Of a DNA stretch of 54,764 nt, positions 1-8,660 are shown one piece after another. A program made the translations under genes and the position numbers. Location: NCBI GenBank assembly GCA_018333955.1, contig JAGXSD010000043.1, positions 1-54,764 on the forward strand. Reading direction: 5' to 3'. This stretch comes from Erysipelotrichia bacterium (lineage in GTDB: Bacteria > Bacillota_I > Bacilli_A > Erysipelotrichales > Erysipelotrichaceae). The stretch's first letter is position 1, and every line of letters starts with the position of its first letter. The notes under the pieces are model-generated. The model was not told the origin of the DNA. It did no database searches and worked only from the letters and a program-made list of their open reading frames with translations.

Positions 1-1
1 A

Positions 2-22
2 ACATACAACACATACAACACA
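2..22. repeat. Short tandem repeat, period 9
   Basis: Two full copies of ACATACAAC and the start of a third lie at the window edge. They read as repeating Thr-Tyr-Asn codons in the frame that continues into the RadC-like segment. The repeat may be part of the damage to radC. Confidence 0.7.
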
Positions 23-278
23 ATTATTTTAGTGCTTGACACAAAAAAAGCAGCATTCACGCTACTCATTAGATTTTATCTTGTTTTCAACTGTCAAAGT
101 CCCGATTATGGTGGTTCATAATCATCCTTCAGGAACCCTGACGCCATCTTCTGCAGATATTCAAGTGACACAAAATCTTAAAGAAATTGGTGATCTAATG
201 GGAATACCACTTCTTGATCACTTAATCGTTTCCGCTTCAGGATATATCTCTTTAAGGCAAATGAACTTGTTTGATTGA
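2..278 (+). pseudogene. radC: radC remnant, internally deleted and frameshifted
   Basis: RadC is a widespread JAMM/MPN-fold protein once linked to DNA repair, of uncertain function. The end of this segment is clearly RadC: the metal-site motif HNHPSG followed by S-x2-D at about 115-160, then a typical ending with DHLIV and YISL. The family's earlier block, an L-D-T-K stretch, is readable at 32-58 but in a different frame. Only about 23 codons separate that block from the HNHPSG motif, where intact RadC proteins have about 43. The simplest reading is a deletion of some 60 bases with a frame change. A TTG at 36 could open the last 80 codons, but that product would lack most of the domain. In many Firmicutes radC is followed by mreBCD, and mreC does follow here. 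The upstream part of the gene lies outside the window. Confidence 0.7.
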
Positions 279-303
279 AGAAGAAACGTTTTTTCTTTAT
301 AAT
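275..303 (+). promoter_or_regulatory. Promoter of mreCD
   Basis: The -35 TTGAAG (275-280), a 17-base spacer and a perfect -10 TATAAT (298-303) form a strong sigma-A type promoter. The ATG of mreC begins only 9 bases after the -10 box, so the transcript should start at or just before the start codon. Confidence 0.75.
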
Positions 304-312
304 GTAATCATT

Positions 313-1167
313 ATGAGAAAACGCAAACCAACCACATTTATTTTATTCATGAGCTTTTTATCACTAAGTGTACTTTTTTACATCTTATTTATTGTGGTGT
401 CTGCCGATAGACTAGTCAATAATCTTCAACAACGAGGATATTCTATTCTTGGTTCAATATCATATACACTCTTCACATATCCCATTGAAACTGCAAACCA
501 ATTTGTAGATGATTTTCTTACTTTTTCGAAGTTGAAAGAAGAGCAGCGACTCACTCAAGCAGAGCTTGATCGTTTAGCTGCTTTTCGTGCTGAACTTGAA
601 GAATCATATCGCCAAATCCGTGAACTCAAGCAATTACTTAAACTTAAGGAAAGTATGATGGATTTTTCTACATTGCCTTTTAGAGTAACGTCTCGCTCTG
701 CAGACTCATTTAGTTCCATTTTTCTTATTAATGGAGGTTACTTAGATGGAGTCGAAGAAAATCAGGCAGTGATTACTTCTTTAGGTTTGGTTGGAAAGGT
801 TGAGACGGTATTTGAGCGCTCTTCAATTGTACGATTATTAACTTCACAGGATGTTGAAAATAAAGTCTCGGTGCGTATTCAACTTTCACCTACCAGTAGT
901 GCAGAAGCGGTTTTAGATGACTATAATCCAAATACGGGATTATTTCGATTAATCTTACTCGACACAAATACAACTGTGAACGTAGGAAGCACGGTTATCA
1001 CATCAGGACTCGGAGGAGTGTATCCTTCAGGACTTTTAGTCGGTTATGTGGAAGAGATTGAACAACTTCCAAACTCTGTTTCAGCACGTATTTGGGTCAG
1101 GCCCTCCGCATCCTTCATGACATTTGATTATGTATTAGTGATTAAAGTTGGATCAAATGATGAATAA
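313..1167 (+). CDS. mreC: Rod shape-determining protein MreC
   Basis: MreC is a bitopic membrane protein that forms a scaffold outside the membrane and activates the elongasome (PBP2/RodA) for side-wall peptidoglycan synthesis. The 284-residue product has a short basic N-terminus, one membrane segment at about residues 12-32, a coiled coil at about 70-110 rich in Glu, Leu and Arg, and then the beta-rich MreC domain with the family's GYLDGV, GLVGKV and SGLGGVYPSGLLVG segments. The reading frame is open back to 271, but the ATG at 313 gives the normal MRKRK start and fits the promoter. No Shine-Dalgarno sequence precedes it, so translation is probably leaderless. It overlaps mreD by about 11 bases. 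mreB, the usual neighbour, is absent here. Confidence 0.92.
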   Translation: MRKRKPTTFILFMSFLSLSVLFYILFIVVSADRLVNNLQQRGYSILGSISYTLFTYPIETANQFVDDFLTFSKLKEEQRLTQAELDRLAAFRAELEESYRQIRELKQLLKLKESMMDFSTLPFRVTSRSADSFSSIFLINGGYLDGVEENQAVITSLGLVGKVETVFERSSIVRLLTSQDVENKVSVRIQLSPTSSAEAVLDDYNPNTGLFRLILLDTNTTVNVGSTVITSGLGGVYPSGLLVGYVEEIEQLPNSVSARIWVRPSASFMTFDYVLVIKVGSNDE

Positions 1168-1705
1168 ATACATTGTCTATTGTGGTGCGATTATCTTAGA
1201 TTTGTTAATCATGAGTCTGACTCAGGTATTTCCAATTCTAGCCATTTCACAAAGTATTCCAGTCAATACTTTCTTTTTCATTGTGCTTTTGCATACGCAT
1301 CATCACAGCATCAATTTGAAAGAGATTATGGTTTTGTTTTTCTTAGGTCTTGGTTTAGATGTATTTTATGCAACCCCACTTTTTGTGAACTCATTGAGTT
1401 TGATCATTGTGATAATCATAGCGCATCAATTAAAAACATACTTTAATGATAATGGATTTGAGAGAGTTGTCTTTTTGTTAGTGTTACTCTTTATGCGTGA
1501 ATTATTCAATTATTCAATTCTGTTTGTAACTTTAAAAACGACCTTATTACCACTAACTTGGTTCACTCAAAGAGTATTTTTCGTTATGATATTGAACATT
1601 CCATGGATGTTGTTAAGTGTTTTCATATTTTCAAAGTATCAACACATTGAGAAAATTAACCAAAAGCGACGACGTCAAAAGGAAACCTACATCAACTACC
1701 GCTAA
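1157..1705 (+). CDS. mreD: Rod shape-determining protein MreD
   Basis: MreD is a polytopic membrane partner of MreC in the elongasome. This product of about 182 residues is very hydrophobic, with roughly five membrane segments, a loop containing histidines (HTHHHS) near residue 50, and a basic C-terminus (KRRRQKE). It has the usual length and position, directly after mreC. Two ATGs (1157 and 1160) are possible starts, both inside the end of mreC, so the two genes are translationally coupled. The sequence is poorly conserved in this family, so the call rests on position, size and topology as much as on residues. Confidence 0.85.
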   Translation: MMNKYIVYCGAIILDLLIMSLTQVFPILAISQSIPVNTFFFIVLLHTHHHSINLKEIMVLFFLGLGLDVFYATPLFVNSLSLIIVIIIAHQLKTYFNDNGFERVVFLLVLLFMRELFNYSILFVTLKTTLLPLTWFTQRVFFVMILNIPWMLLSVFIFSKYQHIEKINQKRRRQKETYINYR

Positions 1706-1712
1706 TTCACTA

Positions 1713-1721
1713 TGGTATAAT
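1713..1721 (+). promoter_or_regulatory. Extended -10 promoter of the lipoprotein gene
   Basis: TGG followed by TATAAT (1716-1721) is an extended -10 element with no good -35. Initiation about 7 bases on would fall in or next to the Shine-Dalgarno AAGGAG (1723-1728), giving a very short leader before the ATG at 1733. Confidence 0.5.
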
Positions 1722-1732
1722 TAAGGAGATAT

Positions 1733-2683
1733 ATGAAAAAAAGTATAATTGGACTCGTTTTATTGATGCTACTTAGCGCTTGTGCTCCACAGCGTCCTTT
1801 AATATGTGTCAGTGTGTATCCTATGGAATATTTAGTGAAGCGTCTTGGAGGCAGTTTTATCGATGTATGTCAACTTAGTGATGGAGATTATATGCTGACG
1901 TCACAATTTAACACATCATCTTTAGAATCTCTTAAAGAAGCTGATTTAATCATGTATTTTGGTCAACTTGAACCATATTTTGATATTTATCGTGATGACA
2001 TTTTTGTCTCAGAAGCAAAACGGATGGATATTCTTTCAATAACTCCTGCGTATCCATTCAAGCGATTTGAAAGTGTCAATGTCGGAGGGGTGAAATTATG
2101 GGTGGAAAATCGATATTATGAAAGTGTTCTTTTTGATATGGTGGATATGTATCAACAAGATCCTTATGTTTGGCTTGATCCAATTAATATGCTATCCATT
2201 GCGAAAAGTTTAAGAGATTTCTTAATCGAAAATTATCCAGAAAATGAAGCCCTCATTAACACGAACTTCACATCACTTCAGAATGATTTAGTATTACTTG
2301 ATGCACAATATCAGTTACTAAAGAATGAAACGTCAAATATCAAAATTGTTTCGATTTCTCCTTCGTTTGGGCATTGGCAAAAAGCGTATAATATCCAAGT
2401 TTTTCCAGTGGTTATGTCACGATATGGAGTCATTCCAAATTCTGCTCAACTCAACATCATTAAAGAAACCATACTTCAAAATGAAGTGCGCTATATTGCC
2501 TATGAAGCGAACTTAAGTGATGAACATCGTGAGTTGTTTAATCAGCTTGTTGAAGAGCTAGAACTTACAGTCATAAATCTAAGCAATCTCACTGCACTTA
2601 GTGAAAGTGATAAAGAGAATAATAAAGATTATTTAAGCATAATGTTAGAGAATCTAAGATTACTAGAATCGATTGGAAAATAG
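1733..2683 (+). CDS. ZnuA/AdcA-like lipoprotein lacking the usual metal ligands
   Basis: The 316-residue product has a lipoprotein signal peptide ending in the lipobox L-S-A-C (Cys16), so it should be anchored to the outer face of the membrane. The body resembles cluster A-I substrate-binding proteins for Zn/Mn: SVYPMEYLVKRLGG, LKEADLIMYFGQLEP, DPYVWLDPINM and FGHWQKAYNIQVFPV all align in order with ZnuA/PsaA-type proteins. The metal-binding histidines are replaced: the usual H-x-Y-E-P-S becomes SQFNTS, DPHVWL becomes DPYVWL, and S-H-x-A-F becomes SPSFG. There is no His-rich loop. No permease or ATPase gene is adjacent. It may bind another ligand or have a structural role; zinc uptake should not be assumed. 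Confidence 0.75.
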   Translation: MKKSIIGLVLLMLLSACAPQRPLICVSVYPMEYLVKRLGGSFIDVCQLSDGDYMLTSQFNTSSLESLKEADLIMYFGQLEPYFDIYRDDIFVSEAKRMDILSITPAYPFKRFESVNVGGVKLWVENRYYESVLFDMVDMYQQDPYVWLDPINMLSIAKSLRDFLIENYPENEALINTNFTSLQNDLVLLDAQYQLLKNETSNIKIVSISPSFGHWQKAYNIQVFPVVMSRYGVIPNSAQLNIIKETILQNEVRYIAYEANLSDEHRELFNQLVEELELTVINLSNLTALSESDKENNKDYLSIMLENLRLLESIGK

Positions 2684-2704
2684 CCTCATTTGAGGCTTAT
2701 TTTG
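2682..2704 (+). terminator. Weak terminator after the lipoprotein gene
   Basis: The stem AGCCTC (2682-2687)/GAGGCT (2692-2697), with a 4-base loop, is followed by TATTTTG. The stem overlaps the stop codon. It is short, so read-through into polA is likely. Confidence 0.45.
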
Positions 2705-2718
2705 AAAGGTGATAAACT

Positions 2719-5211
2719 ATGTCTAAATTATTACTAATTGATGCAAACTCGCTCATCTTTAGAGCTTATTATGCCACTGCTTATGGAAATATGATGGTTT
2801 CAAAATCAGGGCAACCTACTAATGCTCTTTTTGGGTTCACAAATATGATTATCAAGGCTTTAGCTATGATTCAACCGACCCATGTGCTTTTTGCATTTGA
2901 TGCGAAAGCTAAGACCTTTAGACATGAACAATATCAAGACTATAAAGGAACACGGAAAGAACTTCCACAAGAACTTATTGATCAGTTCCAACTCATTCGT
3001 GATTTTTTAGATGCTTGTGCGTTCCCACGTTATGAAATTGAAGGTTTTGAAGCCGATGATATTATCGGCTCATCAACACGTCGCTTTGATGAACAATCGA
3101 TTGTTATTTTGTCATCGGATAAAGACTTATTACAACTTATCAATGAACAAACCAGTGTTGTGCTCATGAAGAAGGGACTAACTGAAACACTAACATTAGA
3201 CCTAGATTCATTATTTGAAACTGAAGGACTTAAGCCTTATCAAGTCATTGAAATGAAAGCTTTAATGGGGGATAGTGCCGATAACATTCCAGGTGTTCCT
3301 AATGTTGGGGAGAAAACGGCTAAGAAACTTATTGAAACATATCAAAACATAGATGTTTTATATGAGCACATTGATGAAATTAAAGGAAAACTCAAAGAGA
3401 ATTTAGTGAATTATAAAGATCAGGCCTATCTTTCAAAGCATTTAGCAACAATTATCCATGACATTCCATTACCGTTTTCATTACAAGAACTTGAATACAC
3501 CCCAAATTATGAAGAAGGTGCACGTTTTTTAAGACTATATGATATGAATACCTTATCACAATCTTTAGCATCTCTTTCTTTAGAAAAAGTTTCATCATCT
3601 AAAACACTCCAAAGTGTTTCTCAACTTGCATCGCATAAATGTCCGATTGTGATGTTTAATCAAGAGGTATGGTTAGTGGGTAATGATGAAGAAATGGTTG
3701 TGATTCAAACACTCAACGAAGAACTTTCAACATTTCTAGGATCATCTCAAGATAAAATATTCATTGATATCAAACGTGCGATGCATGAAGCATCACTATT
3801 TAATGTAGAGATTAAGACTGGAGATGATGCTCTCATCATCGCCAATCTCATCGATTCTTCTTTAACGTCACTTGATAAACTTAAAGATTATTTCCAAATT
3901 CCTATGGATAAGAAAAATATGATTCAATCAGATATGCAATGCATGTTTGAAGTTGCGAAAGCCATTGATGGATGGAAAGCAAAACTAAAAGAAAATGAGT
4001 TAGAAGATGTCTACCTTGACATTGAAAAGCCACTTACACGAGTACTCTTCAGTATGGAGCAATTAGGCATTAAAGTGGATGAAAATGCACTTAAAGATAT
4101 TGCGCAATCAACGGCTGAAAGAATTGAAAAGTTAGAACAAGACATTCAATCAATCACCAATCTACCGAATTTAAATCTGAACTCTCCAAAGCAACTTGCG
4201 AACTACTTGTTTGACGATTTAAAATTGCCAGCCAATAAGCAACGCTCAACTAACATCGACGTCTTAGAGTCACTGATGGATAAACATCCAATTATTCCAC
4301 TCATTATTGATTATCGAAAATTTCAAAAGTTTTATTCTACATATGCTTTAGGGCTACAAAAATATGTAAGCCAAAGCTCACGGATTCATACTGAATACTC
4401 CCAAGTCAGTACGACAACAGGTCGACTCTCCTCAAACAATCCAAACTTACAAAATATCTCGGTCCGTAATGAAGATACAATTATCATTCGACGTGTATTT
4501 GTTCCAGATGATGATCAACATGTTCTTTTAGCTGCGGACTACTCGCAAATTGAACTACGTCTACTTGCACACTTATCTAATGAAACGAAGATGATTGAGG
4601 CTTTTCAAGAAGGCATTGATATTCATACCAAAACCGCCATGGACATTTATCATGTCGACATCAATGAAGTGACATCTGCCATGCGCCGTGCAGCGAAAGC
4701 TGTAAACTTTGGAATTGTGTATGGTATTTCTGATTTTGGACTTAGTGAACAACTAAAGATTGATCGTAAAGAAGCGGCTCAATTCATCCAAAAATACCAT
4801 CAAAGTTTTCCGAGAATAACAGCCTTTATGGATGATGTAATCATGAGTGCCCAAGTGCAAGGTTATGTCAGTACATTATTTAAACGACGCCGTATGATTC
4901 ATGAATTATCTTCACCAGTCTATAGTGTCCGCGAGTTTGGTAAACGTGCGGCGATGAATGCACCGATTCAAGGAAGTGCAGCCGATCTTATTAAGATAGC
5001 AATGATTCGTCTACATCAAGCTCTAGAATCCAGACAAGCAAAATCTAAACTTATTCTTCAAGTCCATGATGAACTTGTTGTGCATGCCGCAAAAGATGAA
5101 TTAGAATGGTTAAAACCACTTATGAAAGACATCATGGAACATGTGATTGAGCTATCTGTACCCCTTGAAGTGTCGATGAGTGAAGGTGAAAGTTGGATGG
5201 AGGCGAAGTAA
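2719..5211 (+). CDS. polA: DNA polymerase I
   Basis: DNA polymerase I fills gaps during repair and removes RNA primers. The 830-residue product has an N-terminal 5'-3' flap nuclease (about residues 1-290, with EADD and the GDSADNIPGVPNVGEKTA helix-hairpin-helix), a shrunken middle domain (about 290-440), and the polymerase domain. Motif A DYSQIELRLLAH lies near residue 606, motif B RRAAKAVNFGIVYG near 655 and motif C QVHDELVVH near 780. The D-T-E-T proofreading motif is absent from the middle domain, so 3'-5' exonuclease activity is not expected, as in many Gram-positive Pol I enzymes. A Shine-Dalgarno AAGGTGAT precedes the ATG. The stop overlaps the mutM start by one base (TAATG). Confidence 0.97.
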   Translation: MSKLLLIDANSLIFRAYYATAYGNMMVSKSGQPTNALFGFTNMIIKALAMIQPTHVLFAFDAKAKTFRHEQYQDYKGTRKELPQELIDQFQLIRDFLDACAFPRYEIEGFEADDIIGSSTRRFDEQSIVILSSDKDLLQLINEQTSVVLMKKGLTETLTLDLDSLFETEGLKPYQVIEMKALMGDSADNIPGVPNVGEKTAKKLIETYQNIDVLYEHIDEIKGKLKENLVNYKDQAYLSKHLATIIHDIPLPFSLQELEYTPNYEEGARFLRLYDMNTLSQSLASLSLEKVSSSKTLQSVSQLASHKCPIVMFNQEVWLVGNDEEMVVIQTLNEELSTFLGSSQDKIFIDIKRAMHEASLFNVEIKTGDDALIIANLIDSSLTSLDKLKDYFQIPMDKKNMIQSDMQCMFEVAKAIDGWKAKLKENELEDVYLDIEKPLTRVLFSMEQLGIKVDENALKDIAQSTAERIEKLEQDIQSITNLPNLNLNSPKQLANYLFDDLKLPANKQRSTNIDVLESLMDKHPIIPLIIDYRKFQKFYSTYALGLQKYVSQSSRIHTEYSQVSTTTGRLSSNNPNLQNISVRNEDTIIIRRVFVPDDDQHVLLAADYSQIELRLLAHLSNETKMIEAFQEGIDIHTKTAMDIYHVDINEVTSAMRRAAKAVNFGIVYGISDFGLSEQLKIDRKEAAQFIQKYHQSFPRITAFMDDVIMSAQVQGYVSTLFKRRRMIHELSSPVYSVREFGKRAAMNAPIQGSAADLIKIAMIRLHQALESRQAKSKLILQVHDELVVHAAKDELEWLKPLMKDIMEHVIELSVPLEVSMSEGESWMEAK

Positions 5212-6023
5212 TGCCTGAACTTCCTGAAGTTGAAACAGTCGTAAGAACATTGGAAACGCTCATTCTTCAACGAAAAATTGAAGATGTATTGGTTCATACG
5301 CCTTCAATTGTATATTTTAATGATGGTTTTAAAGAACAACTCATCAATCAAACGATTCAATCATTTTCACGTCGAGGGAAGTATATTATCATTCATCTAA
5401 GCGATTGTTTCTTAATTATTCATTTACGTATGGAAGGCCGCTTCTTTATTAATACAAGTTTTGAAAGAGCGAATAAACATGTTCATGTCAGTTTTCAACT
5501 GGATGATCATAGGGTCTTGCATTATCAAGATACTCGAAAATTCGGTCGCATGTTGATAACGGATGATGTGAATGAATCATTATCACATATTGGAATTGAG
5601 TTTAATGATCCTGCATTTACACCAAAGCTACTCTTTGATGCGATGAGAAAGTCAAAACGCTCATTAAAAGCATTCTTACTATCACAAGAAGTGATTACAG
5701 GACTTGGAAACATTTATGTCGATGAGGTTTGTTTTAGATCTCGCATCCATCCTGAAACGATTGTTAATCGTCTGAAGTTAAAGCACATTAAAATCATTCA
5801 TCATGAAATCAAAGCAGTACTCAATGAAGCGATAGCTTTAGGAGGAAGTTCTATTCGAACATACACTAATGCCATGGGCATTGATGGATTATTTCAATTA
5901 CAACTTCAAGTGCATATGCGAGCACAACAACCATGCATCGTCTGTAAAAAACCAATCATCAAAATCATCGTAGCTAATCGAGGAACCTATGTATGCACAC
6001 ATTGTCAAAAGGAATTAAAATAG
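5211..6023 (+). CDS. mutM: Formamidopyrimidine-DNA glycosylase
   Basis: MutM (Fpg) excises 8-oxoguanine and FaPy lesions and nicks the abasic site. The 270-residue product begins PELPEVE after the initiator Met, which must be removed to free the catalytic N-terminal proline; this fixes the start at 5211 rather than the ATG at 5193. Visible features are catalytic Glu3 (after Met), the RRGKYIIIHL segment with its lysine, HLRMEGRF, DTRKFGRM, GLGNIYVDEVCF in the helix-two-turn-helix, and the C-terminal zinc finger C-x2-C...C-x2-C (CIVCKK ... CTHCQ). It is coupled to polA by TAATG and overlaps coaE, a conserved Firmicutes arrangement. Confidence 0.97.
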   Translation: MPELPEVETVVRTLETLILQRKIEDVLVHTPSIVYFNDGFKEQLINQTIQSFSRRGKYIIIHLSDCFLIIHLRMEGRFFINTSFERANKHVHVSFQLDDHRVLHYQDTRKFGRMLITDDVNESLSHIGIEFNDPAFTPKLLFDAMRKSKRSLKAFLLSQEVITGLGNIYVDEVCFRSRIHPETIVNRLKLKHIKIIHHEIKAVLNEAIALGGSSIRTYTNAMGIDGLFQLQLQVHMRAQQPCIVCKKPIIKIIVANRGTYVCTHCQKELK

Positions 6024-6580
6024 GTTTAACTGGTTCAATCGCAAGTGGTAAATCAACTGCATTGAATGTTTTTAAAGCCTATGGATTTCAAGTGTTTTCA
6101 GCCGATAGTGCAGTGAGTGAACTCTATCATGATCATGAATTTGTGACCAAGGTTTACAGAATGTTTCCTCATCTTGTGATAGAACATGTCATCGATAAAT
6201 CAAAACTTATTATCTCATTGAATGATCCAACATTTTATAAACAGTACATTCAATTAATTCATGATCATGTCTTGATTAAAATGATGGCTTTTTTATCAGA
6301 GCATTCACAAGATCATTGTGTCTGTGAAGTTCCACTTTTATTTGAAGCATCTTGGCAAGATTACTTTGATGAAGTATGGTGTATTGTCGTCAGTGAAACG
6401 ACTTCACATTCTCGAGCTATTTCACGGGGAATGTCGGAATCAACGTATCAATTTCTTAAAGAAAAGCAGTGGTCTATTGAAGAAAAATGTGCACAAGCAG
6501 ATGTTTTAGTGCATAATGAATTCACATTAGAAGAATTCATTACGTCACTGACATATTTGATTAAGGAGCGCATATCATGA
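5993..6580 (+). CDS. coaE: Dephospho-CoA kinase
   Basis: CoaE phosphorylates the 3'-hydroxyl of dephospho-CoA, the last step of coenzyme A synthesis. The product of about 195 residues has the P-loop GLTGSIASGKST near the N-terminus, then the DSAV segment and the CEVPLLFEA motif at about residue 110. The start is either ATG 5993 or TTG 6002; both lie inside the 3' end of mutM. The overlap and the 4-base ATGA overlap with dnaB indicate one operon. Confidence 0.93.
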   Translation: MHTLSKGIKIGLTGSIASGKSTALNVFKAYGFQVFSADSAVSELYHDHEFVTKVYRMFPHLVIEHVIDKSKLIISLNDPTFYKQYIQLIHDHVLIKMMAFLSEHSQDHCVCEVPLLFEASWQDYFDEVWCIVVSETTSHSRAISRGMSESTYQFLKEKQWSIEEKCAQADVLVHNEFTLEEFITSLTYLIKERIS

Positions 6581-7686
6581 AGAAATGGATTATTCATCAT
6601 CCCATCACCTTATCAACACAAGATTTGAATGCACTGCAACTTGCATATTCATTAATTGTGACACCTCAAACTGTGTCTATGTACATGCTTTGTTGTGCAT
6701 TTTCAACGATTCGTGAAGGATCATTTACAAGTCATGATTTAGCAATTCATCTCAATGTATTTGATCATGAAGTTGAACCACTTCTTCAATCATGTGTTTC
6801 AGTAGGTTTATGTGAATGGTATGAGCAAAATAATGTCATTACTTTAGTATTAAAAGCACCACTTTCAATCACACAACTTACTGATCATCCACTCTTTGGA
6901 AGACTTTTATCGACTCAAGAGAGTTTGTATTTAAAAGCACTGATGATGAAGTATCCACCACTATCACAAAATCTTACACCAACATCTTTTAAATACAACC
7001 AACGTCAACTATCATGGGATGAATCTCAAGAACAAAATTTTCAAAAACAAACGATTCAATCTTCAACTCAAGACTCTTTTTTCAAACCAAATCTATTTTT
7101 AAATCTATGTACAGATATTATCTTTCCAATGGTTTTTAGAACTCCAGAAATTATGCAAACGATTGAAAATATAGCGAATACATACTTAGTTGATGAAGCA
7201 AGTATGCGCAAATATGTGAGTAAAGTCATTAATTACGATAAGCAAACCATTAACCTTGATAAACTTCTTCAAAATGTTAAAACGATGCATCAAGTTTCTG
7301 GATATACAAACTTATCTTATCAACAACACCACCTTAGTTTCTTTACAGCACTCAATGAAGGTCGACCTATCATTCAAAAGGATCAACAACTCATTGAATA
7401 TTTAAAAGAAAAATACACTTTTGATCAAGAAACGTTTAATTTCCTATTAGAAACCATCTTAAAATCCTCTCAAGGGCGATTTACCCGTAAGTATGCTGAG
7501 CAAATCGGGGAATCATGGGTGAGAGCAAAGGTTAAAAATATCGAAGATGCGAAGCGTTATGTAACATCACAAACAAGTGTTACATCAAGTAAGGTGGTTC
7601 AACTTCCTGATTATTATGATCAAGTCGATGATTCACATGATAAAGAAAACTTACTTAAACAATTAAAGGAGATGGATGATGAATGA
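6577..7686 (+). CDS. dnaB: Replication initiation/membrane attachment protein DnaB (Bacillus type)
   Basis: This is not the helicase but the Firmicutes primosome protein DnaB, which with DnaD and DnaI loads the replicative helicase at oriC and at stalled forks. The 369-residue product has the typical winged-helix N-terminal part (IIHHPITLSTQDLNALQLAYSLIV) and a C-terminal DnaB_2/DnaD-like domain (about residues 210-340, with LPDYYDQ near the end). It overlaps coaE by 4 bases (ATGA) and dnaI by about 11. Sequence is weakly conserved between genera, but gene order (mutM-coaE-dnaB-dnaI) makes the assignment secure. Confidence 0.88.
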   Translation: MKKWIIHHPITLSTQDLNALQLAYSLIVTPQTVSMYMLCCAFSTIREGSFTSHDLAIHLNVFDHEVEPLLQSCVSVGLCEWYEQNNVITLVLKAPLSITQLTDHPLFGRLLSTQESLYLKALMMKYPPLSQNLTPTSFKYNQRQLSWDESQEQNFQKQTIQSSTQDSFFKPNLFLNLCTDIIFPMVFRTPEIMQTIENIANTYLVDEASMRKYVSKVINYDKQTINLDKLLQNVKTMHQVSGYTNLSYQQHHLSFFTALNEGRPIIQKDQQLIEYLKEKYTFDQETFNFLLETILKSSQGRFTRKYAEQIGESWVRAKVKNIEDAKRYVTSQTSVTSSKVVQLPDYYDQVDDSHDKENLLKQLKEMDDE

Positions 7687-8587
7687 AATAAAGGTAGCAT
7701 CATATCCTTTTGATGAAGCAATATTTAATCAAAATCATGAGAAGTTACTTCAAGATGAACTCATTAAGACATGGATCAATCAAGGCTTAATTACAATTGA
7801 TCAAATAAAGCGACATCAAAGTAAATTTCTCAGTGTGATTGCAGAGCAATCCCTTTGTCGTGGATGTCTAGGTTTAAGTGTGTGTCGACAAGCCAAAGTG
7901 GGTTATCGCAAAACCATTCAAGTGGATGGTGTGATTCTTGATATTGCGATTGAAGCATGTGACTATATGAAAGAGCATTTACAAGCTAAAGCCCATCAGA
8001 AAAACTTTAGAATTAATCATGTTCCTGCATTTGCACAAAACATGACTCTGAGTGATTTGACGATGGATGAACATCAATCAGCTTCAACCATTCAGGCCTT
8101 TATGAAAATCAAAGAATGGTTAAAACATGGTGGTAAAGGACTATACTTATATGGTGCTCCAGGAGTGGGGAAAACAACCATGTTAGCAACCTTGGCTAAC
8201 ACGTTAGCCAAAGAAGGTAAAAAAGTATCCTTTGTGCATGTTCCAACTTGGATTTCGTCCGCAAAACTAAGTTTTGATGATCCAGAACAACTTAAAACCA
8301 TTCTCAATGATGTGGCTTTAGTGGATGTTTTATTCATGGATGACATTGGTGCAGAAAGTGTCTCGGCCTTTGTACGCGATGAATTATTGCTTGTAGCATT
8401 AAATCAGCGTCTTGAACAACAAAAACCTACGTTTTTCACATCAAATATTGCGATTGATGCTTTAAAAGAACACTATGCTTTAAGTCGAAATGATGCATCG
8501 TATGTCAAGGCTGATCGCATGATTGAACGTATTTTAGGTTTATCCCAACCGTTTTTAATTCGCGATGTCAATAAAAGAAAACCATAA
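7676..8587 (+). CDS. dnaI: Primosomal helicase loader DnaI
   Basis: DnaI is the AAA+ ATPase that loads the replicative helicase. The N-terminal part has cysteines spaced C-x2-C-x6-C with a further Cys about 40 residues on (SLCRGC...VCRQ...EACDY), matching the zinc-binding N-domain that contacts the helicase. The ATPase domain shows Walker A GAPGVGKTT near residue 160, Walker B VLFMDDIGAE near 220 and the sensor-1 segment PTFFTSN. Starts at 7676 or 7679 follow an AAAGGAG site; both overlap dnaB. Last gene of the polA operon. Confidence 0.93.
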   Translation: MMNEIKVASYPFDEAIFNQNHEKLLQDELIKTWINQGLITIDQIKRHQSKFLSVIAEQSLCRGCLGLSVCRQAKVGYRKTIQVDGVILDIAIEACDYMKEHLQAKAHQKNFRINHVPAFAQNMTLSDLTMDEHQSASTIQAFMKIKEWLKHGGKGLYLYGAPGVGKTTMLATLANTLAKEGKKVSFVHVPTWISSAKLSFDDPEQLKTILNDVALVDVLFMDDIGAESVSAFVRDELLLVALNQRLEQQKPTFFTSNIAIDALKEHYALSRNDASYVKADRMIERILGLSQPFLIRDVNKRKP

Positions 8588-8660
8588 GACATAAATGTGA
8601 AACAAGACACAATAGTCATGAATAGTCGAAAGGTTTTCCTTTAATCATGCACAATTGTTA

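Noticed and set aside
1180-1446. 88-codon open frame within mreD in another frame
   Set aside because: Its product is rich in His, Ser and Cys with no family pattern, and mreD in the correct frame is strongly supported.
8611-8642. Direct repeat AATAGTC (8611, 8621) and a small AAAGG/CCTTT hairpin between dnaI and pfkA
   Set aside because: The repeat is too short and the stem of 5 bp has no T-run, so neither is a convincing terminator or regulator site.
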